From: DATLSM01 sp049585815
GTDB lineage: Bacteria > Actinomycetota > Thermoleophilia > Solirubrobacterales > 70-9
Direction of reading: 5' to 3'
NCBI GenBank assembly: GCA_049585815.1
Contig: JBAVAR010000080.1
Location: 1 to 5,967 of the forward strand
Length of the DNA stretch: 5,967 nucleotides
Shown here: positions 1-5,377 of the stretch, one piece after another
How the letters are laid out: each line of letters starts with the position of its first letter
Position numbering within the stretch: position 1 is the first letter of the stretch
Position numbers and translations under genes: made by a program
The notes under the pieces: generated by a model
Told to the model about the DNA's origin: nothing
The model's input: only the letters and a program-made list of their open reading frames with translations
Database searches by the model: none

Positions 1-13
1 GTTCTATGCCCAC
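1..13 (-). CDS. Possible start of a gene downstream of gnd (partial, 4 codons visible)
   Basis: Reading leftward after the gnd stop codon, the minus strand has GGGAGAGG at 24-17, then a GTG at 13-11 followed by GGC ATA GAA before the window edge. The GGGAG core lies 6 nt from the GTG, a good ribosome-binding distance, and the GTG begins 25 nt past the gnd stop. This would fit a second gene in a gnd operon. Only four codons (M-G-I-E) can be read, so the product cannot be named and the site may be chance in such G-rich DNA. Confidence 0.25.
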
Positions 14-38
14 CGGCCTCTCCCGGCCCGCGCCGCGC

Positions 39-1055
39 TCACGACTTCTTCTCGTCGTGGCCACCGAACTGTTTGCGCATCGCCGAGAGCACCTTGTCGG
101 CAAAATCATCGAGGTCGCGGGAGGAGAAGCGCTCATACAGGGCGGTGGTGAGGACCGGCGTCGGCACGCCCTCATCGATCGCGGCGATCGAGGTCCAGCG
201 CCCCTCGCCCGAGTCAGAGACCCGTCCGGTGAAGTCCTCGAGCCCGGGGGATTCGCGCAGCGCCGCCGCGGTCAGGTCGAGCAGCCAGGAGCCGATCACG
301 CTTCCCCGTCGCCAGACCTCGGCCACCTCGGGAAGATCGAGCTCATACTGGTAGTACTCGGGCTGCTCCATCGGTGCGGTCTCGGCATCGGCCTCGCGCT
401 TGACCTTGCCCGCGTCGGCGTTGCGCAGGATGTTCAGCCCCTCGGCGTAGGCGGCCATGATCCCGTACTCGATCCCGTTGTGGACCATCTTCACGAAGTG
501 CCCGGCGCCGTTTGGCCCGCAGTGCAGGTAGCCATTCTCCGCCGGAGAGCTATCCCCCGTCCGGCCCGGTGTGCGCGGGGCAGAATCGACCCCCGGCGCC
601 AACGAGGCGAAGATCGGATCAAGGCGCTCAACGGCGCCCTGGGGTCCACCGATCATCAGGCAGTAACCGCGCTCCAGGCCAAAGACGCCACCGCTCGTGC
701 CGCAGTCGATGAAATCGATTCCCTTCTCCTTCAGCAGCGCGGCGCGGCGGATGTCGTCGCGGTAATAGGAGTTGCCGCCGTCGATGATCGCATCGCCGGA
801 ATCGAGCACCGCGGCGATTCCCGCCACCGTTTTCTCGGTGATCTCCCCCGAGGGGACCATCACCCAGACGGCGCGGGGAGCGCTCAGCTTCTCCGCCAGC
901 TCCGCCAGTGAGGCGGCGCCCTCGGCGCCCTCGCCGGCCAGCTCGGAGACCGCGGTGGGGTTTACGTCATAGGCGAGGACCCGGTGGCCGTCGGCCATCA
1001 GTCGCCGGGCCATATTTGCCCCCATGCGGCCGAGGCCGACGATTCCCAGCTCCAT
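39..1055 (-). CDS. gnd: 6-phosphogluconate dehydrogenase, decarboxylating (short, probably NAD+-dependent type)
   Basis: Catalyses oxidative decarboxylation of 6-phosphogluconate to ribulose-5-phosphate and CO2 in the cytosol, the last oxidative step of the pentose phosphate pathway. At 338 aa it matches the short Gnd class, which lacks roughly 130 C-terminal residues of the classical enzyme. Seen in the sequence: an N-terminal Rossmann fold with GLGRMG at residues 7-12; MVPSG at 66-70; DGGNS at 92-96; the substrate motif DCGTSGG at 117-123; catalytic K189 and E196 within HFVKMVHNGIEYG (186-198); and the late DSGEGRWT motif (281-288). The second beta strand ends in YDVNP (29-33). An acidic D30 there, instead of the Arg-containing NRT of NADP+ enzymes, predicts NAD+ preference (inference). 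A PRTPGRTG loop (160-167) before the HCGPNGAG motif looks normal for this class. The ATG start gives the glycine motif its usual position. GGAGGAG lies 12 nt upstream, rather far, and TAGGGT lies 6 nt upstream. It diverges from zwf. Confidence 0.95.
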   Translation of the reverse strand: MELGIVGLGRMGANMARRLMADGHRVLAYDVNPTAVSELAGEGAEGAASLAELAEKLSAPRAVWVMVPSGEITEKTVAGIAAVLDSGDAIIDGGNSYYRDDIRRAALLKEKGIDFIDCGTSGGVFGLERGYCLMIGGPQGAVERLDPIFASLAPGVDSAPRTPGRTGDSSPAENGYLHCGPNGAGHFVKMVHNGIEYGIMAAYAEGLNILRNADAGKVKREADAETAPMEQPEYYQYELDLPEVAEVWRRGSVIGSWLLDLTAAALRESPGLEDFTGRVSDSGEGRWTSIAAIDEGVPTPVLTTALYERFSSRDLDDFADKVLSAMRKQFGGHDEKKS

Positions 1056-1061
1056 CGCCCA

Positions 1062-1067
1062 ACCCTA
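1062..1067 (-). promoter_or_regulatory. Candidate -10 box (TAGGGT) for gnd
   Basis: On the minus strand TAGGGT ends 6 nt before the gnd ATG. Actinobacterial -10 boxes often match TANNNT, and transcription starts about 7 nt downstream of them, so this box would place the mRNA start at or next to the ATG (a leaderless transcript). Against this, GGAGGAG at 1074-1068 could act as a ribosome site with a long 12-nt spacer. In that case the promoter lies further upstream. No -35 is evident. Confidence 0.3.
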
Positions 1068-1133
1068 CTCCTCCGCCGATCGGCCAAATTCCCCGCCCCG
1101 CGACTCGATCCGGCCCCCGCCCCGAGCGTTGAG

Positions 1134-1139
1134 TAGCCT
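1134..1139 (+). promoter_or_regulatory. Candidate -10 box (TAGCCT) for zwf
   Basis: TAGCCT ends 8 nt before the zwf ATG, and there is no recognisable Shine-Dalgarno sequence between them (only GACGGCGG). As with gnd, the spacing would start the transcript at or beside the ATG. The pairing of the two boxes in one short gap makes leaderless expression worth considering. A six-base degenerate match is weak evidence alone. Confidence 0.3.
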
Positions 1140-1147
1140 GACGGCGG

Positions 1148-2554
1148 ATGGCTGCTCGACAAGGCAAGCGCAGCACGGATGCAGCGGCCGACGTGCTGGC
1201 GATTTTCGGCATCACCGGCGACCTGGCGAAGAAAATGACCTTCCGGGCGCTCTACCGGCAGGAGGCCCGGGGCAAGCTCAACTGTCCGATCGTCGGCGTC
1301 GCAATCGATGATTGGAGCATCGATCAACTCCGCGAATACGCTCGCGAAGCGATCGGCACGACCGTCGCCGACCCCGACGGGGACGTCTTTCAGCGACTCG
1401 CGGCGCGGCTCTCCTACGTGCAGGGTGATTACTCTGACCCCGACACCTTCAAGCGTCTCAGGGCGGAGATCGGCAAGGCCAAGCGCCCGGTCTTCTACCT
1501 CGAGGTGCCGCCCTCACTGTTTTCCACCGTGGTTCGCGGCCTCGGCGAGGCGGGCCTCACCAAGAACGCCAGGGTGGCGATCGAGAAGCCCTTCGGCCAC
1601 GACCTGAAATCTGCGATGGCTCTCAACGCCGAACTGCACGAGGTCCTCGCGGAGGACCAGATCATGCGGATCGACCACTTCCTCGGCAAGGAGCCGGTGA
1701 TGGACATCACCTACCTGCGCTTCGCCAACTCGCTGCTTGAGCCGGTCTGGAACCGCGAGCACGTCTCCCACGTGCAGATGACGATGGCCGAGGACTTCGA
1801 CGTCTCTGACCGCGGGCGCTTCTATGACCCGGTTGGCGCCCTGCGAGATGTGGTCCAAAACCACATCCTCCAGGTGCTTGGCCTGGTCGCGATGGAGCCA
1901 CCCACCGCCAACTACCCCGACTCGGTGCGCGACAAGAAGCTGGAGCTCTTCAAAGCGGTGTGCAGCGCCGATCCCAAGCACTATGTCCGCGGTCAGTACG
2001 AGGGCTATCTCGACGTCAAGGGAGTGGCGAGTGACTCGACCACGGAGACCTTCGTCGCGCTGGAGCTGGAGATCGACAACTGGCGCTGGAGTGGGGTCCC
2101 GTTCTTTATCCGGGCCGGCAAGGAGATGCCGGTGACGGCGACCGAGGTGTCGGTGGTATTCAAGCGCCCGCCTCCCCTGGGGGTCGGATCTGGCAAGCGC
2201 CCGGGGCAGAACCAGTTGACAATCCGGATTGAGCCAAAACCGGGAGCGAGGTTTCGTTTCCTCGCCAAGAAGGCGGGCTCAGATGCCTTCGAGGCAGCCG
2301 ACCTCGAGGTCCTGTTCGAAAAAATGCCCGGTGAAGACCCCGAACCCTACGAGCGACTGCTCGACGACGCGCTGCGCGGGCGCAGCGAACTCTTCACCAG
2401 GGAGGACGCGGTGGAGGAGACCTGGCGGATCGTCCAGCCGCTGCTCGACAAGCCCGGCCCTGTTCACCGCTACGAGCGCCGCACCTGGGGGCCGGAGGAG
2501 TCAAAGGCCCTAACCCGTGGCATCTGTCAGTGGAACGATCCCTGGCTCCCCTAG
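1148..2554 (+). CDS. zwf: Glucose-6-phosphate 1-dehydrogenase
   Basis: Oxidises glucose-6-phosphate to 6-phosphogluconolactone with reduction of NAD(P)+, the entry step of the oxidative pentose phosphate pathway, in the cytosol. The 468-aa length fits the family (about 450-510). Seen: the nucleotide-binding motif FGITGDLAKK (20-29, family GxxGDLA); EKPFG (146-150); the signature RIDHFLGKE (174-182), with Phe where most family members have Tyr; the QNH motif (237-239); and RAGK (322-325) in the substrate domain. By alignment to the well-studied Leuconostoc enzyme, D176-H177 and H239 are the Asp-His pair and catalytic base. All key residues are present, so the enzyme should be active. ATG 1148 is chosen because it gives a short N-terminal tail before the Rossmann strand. 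The next in-frame start, GTG 1193, would begin directly at that strand. No good ribosome site precedes the ATG. The gene diverges from gnd and converges on the downstream glycosyltransferase gene. Cofactor preference cannot be read with certainty. Confidence 0.96.
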   Translation: MAARQGKRSTDAAADVLAIFGITGDLAKKMTFRALYRQEARGKLNCPIVGVAIDDWSIDQLREYAREAIGTTVADPDGDVFQRLAARLSYVQGDYSDPDTFKRLRAEIGKAKRPVFYLEVPPSLFSTVVRGLGEAGLTKNARVAIEKPFGHDLKSAMALNAELHEVLAEDQIMRIDHFLGKEPVMDITYLRFANSLLEPVWNREHVSHVQMTMAEDFDVSDRGRFYDPVGALRDVVQNHILQVLGLVAMEPPTANYPDSVRDKKLELFKAVCSADPKHYVRGQYEGYLDVKGVASDSTTETFVALELEIDNWRWSGVPFFIRAGKEMPVTATEVSVVFKRPPPLGVGSGKRPGQNQLTIRIEPKPGARFRFLAKKAGSDAFEAADLEVLFEKMPGEDPEPYERLLDDALRGRSELFTREDAVEETWRIVQPLLDKPGPVHRYERRTWGPEESKALTRGICQWNDPWLP

Positions 2555-2784
2555 CCGGGGATCTGCTCGCGCAGCTCAGCTTCTCACCCCCGCGACGGCC
2601 CCGGCGGCCTCGCCGTCGCCGAAAACAGAGGCCCGCGATGCGAACGCAGCCCCGGGGCCGGCGAGCGCCGCGGGTCCACTCACCTCCCCGCCAACGCCAT
2701 CCTTATCTCCAACCACCGCCTCCGAGGTTCTGGCGCTCAGCAGCGCCCAAGCCCCTCCGGCCTGCCCTCGGCGCTGCAATCGGC
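2555..2784. other. Convergent intergenic region without a supported gene
   Basis: These 230 bp separate the stop codons of zwf (plus) and the GT39-like gene (minus). Several frames stay open on both strands, as expected at this GC content, but their translations are Ala/Pro/Gly/Ser-rich and show no domain. The only structure I find is the hairpin at 2592-2619. I see no tRNA, no repeat array and no good ribosome-binding site followed by a start codon. Confidence 0.6.
2592..2619. terminator. GC-rich hairpin, possible bidirectional terminator
   Basis: GCGACGGC (2592-2599) and GCCGTCGC (2612-2619) are perfect inverted repeats, giving an 8-bp stem with a 12-nt loop. The stem begins 37 nt after the zwf stop codon. 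No T-run follows on either strand, so it is not a classical intrinsic terminator. Actinobacterial terminators often lack the U-tract, and the convergent layout calls for a terminator here, so the call is possible but weak. Confidence 0.35.
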
Positions 2785-4269
2785 CTAAGGTCCGACACCT
2801 CCGGGCCGGTCAAAGAGCACGGCGTTGTTGGGATAGCCGGTGAAGTTGCCGATGATTGCCCGCCAGGGGACCCGCCGGGGCCTCCCCGCGCGGTAGCGAA
2901 TCAGGGTCATGCGACCGAGGACGAGCCGCTGGACCAGGTGAAAGTCGGCCGGCAGGGCGCTGCGCGCAGCGGGCGGCGGTGGGCGACCGCTGACAACGTC
3001 GACCTCGCTCACAGCGCGCGGAGCGGGACGCCATTCCCTTGGCATCACCCGCGACTCTCCGGCGCCGATGTAGAAGGCGAGCGGTTCATCGCCCTGTTCC
3101 CAGACGAGGATCGCGCGCGGGCCGCGCGGCGCACCGATCGCGCTCGCCACCGTGCGCCAGTCTTCCCGCTGCAGGGCCGGACGGAAATCGGAGTAGATGC
3201 AGAAGGCGAGGAGGTAGGCAAAGAGCGCGCCGCCGACCGCGATCCCCAGTCGCCCGGCCCGGGGCGCCGCGATGCCGGCGGCGCCGATCAGCGCCAAGGG
3301 GATCAGCGCTGGCAGCAGGTTGCGGTCAAGGACGAAGTCCTGGCCGACGGCGGCGAAGGCGAGGGCAATGAGAATGCTGCCGGCGCCGATCGCCAGCGCC
3401 ACCACGGCCCCCCGCTTCTCCCGCTCCCCGCCACGGAACAGCAGCAGGGCAACCGCGGCGGCGAACAGCGCGATCGGAACCAGAGCATGTTTGAGCAGGC
3501 CGGCCTCGCCAACGAAGAAGCTGATCCCGGCCTCCTGCAGTCGTCCGCTCATGCTGAAGGTGGCAATCCAGTTGTTGTTCTTGCCCGCCGCCTGATGCAG
3601 GGCGATCGGAGCGAGGGCGAGGCCGGCGATGGCCACTGCGCCGACGGCCCAAAGCACCGCCCGCAGCGGACGAACGGTGGCCAACAGCCAGACCGCCTCG
3701 ATCACCAGGGGGAAGAAGGCGAAATAGTGGGTGGCGAGGGCGAGCGCCGAGAACAGCGCCCACCAGGCGAGATCGCGCGCCGCCCCACTGCGCCGGGCAC
3801 GCAGGAAGAAGAGCAGGGCCACCGAGCTCAACAGGACGAGCAGCGCGTAGGCTCGCGCATCCTGCGAATACCAGACCAGCATCGGGTTGACCGCGACGAT
3901 CGCGGCGAGAGCAAACCCACTGCGGCGGCCGATCAGCTCCCTCCCGATCAGGTAGGCGACCGGGATCGTCGCGGTGCCAAACAGAGCCGAGAGCGAGCGG
4001 AGTCCGACCTCGCGGACGCCGAAGAGGTGCGACCAACCCCAGGCCAGCAGGTAGTAGAGCGGCGGGGTCGACTCGCCCGCCCAGACCTCGTGCATCGTCC
4101 GCGAAAGACTGGCGGCGAGGACCCTTCCCGCCGTGACCGCCTCATCGTGGCGGTAGCTCTGCAACCCCAACGTGGAGAAGCGAATCGCCGCTCCGATCGC
4201 GGTGAGGCCGATCACCGCCCAGAAGAACCATCTGGCTTTGGGCGTGTTGGGGAAGGTGAGAGGGGCCAT
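2785..4269 (-). CDS. GT39/PMT-like polytopic membrane glycosyltransferase
   Basis: Likely transfers a sugar from a polyprenyl-phosphate donor to an acceptor on the outer face of the membrane, as known for the dolichyl-phosphate-mannose protein mannosyltransferase/ArnT-like superfamily. Donor and acceptor here are unknown. From ATG 4269 it has 494 aa. Hydrophobic segments run at about 12-30, 93-110, 118-133, 140-157, 167-200 (probably two), 203-223, 260-278, 287-309, 318-334 and 339-358. A soluble C-terminal tail of about 135 residues follows. The first outer loop carries YRHDE (39-43), the position of the catalytic Asp in this superfamily, then STPPLYYLLAW (67-77) and SQDARAY (135-141). DRNLLPALIPL (315-325) and a W-containing REDWRTV stretch (368-374) also fit these membrane proteins. 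A TTG at 4314 would add 15 residues and overlap the divergent glycosidase gene by 25 nt. I prefer ATG 4269, which leaves a 20-nt gap, although neither start has a clear ribosome site. It is a paralogue of the protein beginning near 5378. Confidence 0.85.
   Translation of the reverse strand: MAPLTFPNTPKARWFFWAVIGLTAIGAAIRFSTLGLQSYRHDEAVTAGRVLAASLSRTMHEVWAGESTPPLYYLLAWGWSHLFGVREVGLRSLSALFGTATIPVAYLIGRELIGRRSGFALAAIVAVNPMLVWYSQDARAYALLVLLSSVALLFFLRARRSGAARDLAWWALFSALALATHYFAFFPLVIEAVWLLATVRPLRAVLWAVGAVAIAGLALAPIALHQAAGKNNNWIATFSMSGRLQEAGISFFVGEAGLLKHALVPIALFAAAVALLLFRGGEREKRGAVVALAIGAGSILIALAFAAVGQDFVLDRNLLPALIPLALIGAAGIAAPRAGRLGIAVGGALFAYLLAFCIYSDFRPALQREDWRTVASAIGAPRGPRAILVWEQGDEPLAFYIGAGESRVMPREWRPAPRAVSEVDVVSGRPPPPAARSALPADFHLVQRLVLGRMTLIRYRAGRPRRVPWRAIIGNFTGYPNNAVLFDRPGGVGP
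4131..4163 (-). repeat. Inverted paralogous DNA arm, left copy
   Basis: This stretch of the minus-strand glycosyltransferase gene matches 5478-5510 in opposite orientation at 30 of 33 bases, including perfect blocks of 14 and 13 bases. It encodes the loop with the catalytic-type Asp (LQSYRHDEAVT). The match is best explained by gene duplication plus selection on the protein. It also forms an inverted repeat about 1.3 kb apart that encloses the glycosidase gene. Confidence 0.5.
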
Positions 4270-4278
4270 CCAGTCGAA

Positions 4279-4287
4279 GGGAGGGGG
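4279..4287 (+). promoter_or_regulatory. Ribosome-binding site of the GH26-like gene
   Basis: GGGAGGGGG lies just upstream of ATG 4290. Its GGGAGG core ends 5 nt before the ATG, an ideal anti-Shine-Dalgarno match and spacing. It is the clearest ribosome site in the window and fixes this start. It also lies inside the 20-nt gap to the divergent glycosyltransferase start. Confidence 0.6.
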
Positions 4288-4289
4288 CG

Positions 4290-5369
4290 ATGATTCGGGT
4301 CCGGAGGAAGGCAAAGGTACTCATCATCCTGGCCGCAACCTGCGCGCTGGGGCTGAGCGTCGCGGCCCCCGCCGGGGCCGGTCTTCTTCAGCCGCCGCCG
4401 GGCCAGGTTTTTTTCGGCGTCTCCGACACCGGGGTTAGCGGCCAGTTCAACGAATTCTCCGAACTGGTCGGCAAGCACCCGGCGGTGATCGAGACGTTCC
4501 GCGCCTGGGGATCTGACCTGAGCGGAACGATCAAGCGCTGGCAGAGCGCCGAAGCCCGTCCGATCCTCCATATCTCGACCGCCGACCCCAACAGCGGCGA
4601 GGAGTTGATCTCCCCACGGGCGATCGCCCAAGGCTACGGAGATGAATACCTGATCGGCCTCAACCACCTGTTCTGGGCGCAGGACCTGCGCGCCTACATT
4701 CGCCCGCTGGGCGAGCCCAATCGCTGCCTCAACGTCTACTCCTCATATGACTGTGAAGGAAACCCGCGGCCCGGGCAGCGGCCCTACTGGTACAGGGAGG
4801 CGTTCCGCCGCATCTACATCCTCCTGCACGGAGGCGGTCGGGACGCGAAGATCAACGCCCGCCTCGCCCAGGCGGGCTTGCCGCCCCTGCGCCCCCAGAC
4901 CGGGACGCTGCCCGCCAGCCTGCCGCCGGCACCGATCGCGGTGATCTGGAGCCCGTTGCCGACCGGCTCGCCTGCGACCAAGGCAAACCGGCCCGAAAAC
5001 TTCTACCCCGGAGCCGCCTACACCGACTGGGCCGGGACCGATTTCTATTCCGCCTACCCCGAATGGAAGGCGCTCAACAAGCTCTATGAACGCTACCGGG
5101 GCAAGCCGTTCGTGCTCACCGAGTGGGGGGTCGAGAACAGCGATGACCCGTCCTTTGTCAGGCGCCTCTTCGCCTGGCAAAAACTTCATCCTCGTTGCCA
5201 GATGCTCGTCTACTACCAGGATTTCGGCAGCTCCAACCCCTACCGGATACAGAACTTTCCGGCCAGCCTCGGGGTCTTGCGGCGACAGCTGGCGCTGCCC
5301 ACCTTCCCGCCCTACGCGCCCGCCCCACCACAGCCGCCGCCGCCCCCACCCGGAGGGCTGGCCCCGTAG
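4290..5369 (+). CDS. Secreted GH26-like glycoside hydrolase (divergent, substrate unknown)
   Basis: A 359-aa exported protein, probably a TIM-barrel glycosidase acting outside the membrane. GH26 enzymes mostly cleave beta-mannans, but the substrate cannot be read here. Residues 1-30 form a Sec signal peptide: basic RVRRKAK, hydrophobic core 9-25, likely cut after APAGA (26-30). Barrel landmarks in GH26 order are: FFGVSD (41-46); RPILHIST (90-97); YIRPLGEPN (136-144), with E142 at the acid/base position of the family motif RPLHEMNG; WYREAFRRIY (167-176); IAVIWSP (216-222); YPGAAYTDWAGTDFYS (239-254); and KPFVLTEWG (272-280), with E278 as candidate nucleophile. Two motif positions deviate, His to Gly and Met to Pro, so this would be a remote relative rather than a typical mannanase. 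The C-terminus is a proline-rich tail (about 340-355). It diverges from one GT39-like gene and leads directly into a second. A related GH5/GH39-clan hydrolase or a non-catalytic barrel remains possible. Confidence 0.75.
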   Translation: MIRVRRKAKVLIILAATCALGLSVAAPAGAGLLQPPPGQVFFGVSDTGVSGQFNEFSELVGKHPAVIETFRAWGSDLSGTIKRWQSAEARPILHISTADPNSGEELISPRAIAQGYGDEYLIGLNHLFWAQDLRAYIRPLGEPNRCLNVYSSYDCEGNPRPGQRPYWYREAFRRIYILLHGGGRDAKINARLAQAGLPPLRPQTGTLPASLPPAPIAVIWSPLPTGSPATKANRPENFYPGAAYTDWAGTDFYSAYPEWKALNKLYERYRGKPFVLTEWGVENSDDPSFVRRLFAWQKLHPRCQMLVYYQDFGSSNPYRIQNFPASLGVLRRQLALPTFPPYAPAPPQPPPPPPGGLAP

Positions 5370-5377
5370 CCACCCGG

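Larger units (their letters stand above)
1056..1147. promoter_or_regulatory. Divergent promoter region between gnd and zwf
   Basis: This 92-bp gap must hold the start signals for both genes unless promoters lie inside the coding regions. It contains a TANNNT box close to each start codon (see separate entries), a GGAGGAG facing gnd, and one CGATCG palindrome at 1078-1083 near its left third. I see no convincing -35 boxes and no clear dyad operator. Shared control of the two consecutive pathway enzymes is plausible from the layout but is not shown by the sequence. Confidence 0.5.

Noticed and set aside
6..911. A 301-aa plus-strand open frame opposite gnd
   Set aside because: It mirrors the gnd coding sequence. 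The minus strand carries all Gnd motifs, and the plus product has no recognisable domain.
1514..1981. A 155-aa minus-strand frame inside zwf
   Set aside because: It is a shadow of zwf, which has full family motifs in the plus frame. The antisense product is of unnatural composition.
2725..2745. GAGGTTC followed by a possible pairing CGCTC, considered as a tRNA T-arm
   Set aside because: The stem does not pair properly, and no acceptor, D or anticodon arm can be built around it.
2678..2788. Short plus-strand frame reading NAILISNHRL before a TAA at 2786-2788, considered as a gene remnant
   Set aside because: The resemblance to sugar-phosphate synthase N-termini is only a few residues long, no start codon or ribosome site precedes it, and the rest is low-complexity.
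2530..4293. A 587-aa open frame on the plus strand antisense to the GT39-like gene
   Set aside because: Its translation is Arg/Gly/Pro/Asp-rich with no domain, whereas the opposite strand encodes a coherent polytopic membrane protein with family motifs. Long antisense frames are expected at this GC content.
4329..4346. LAATC in the glycosidase signal region, considered as a lipoprotein lipobox
   Set aside because: Thr before the Cys does not fit the usual Gly/Ala/Ser. The Cys lies within the hydrophobic core, and a standard cleavage site (APAGA) follows downstream.
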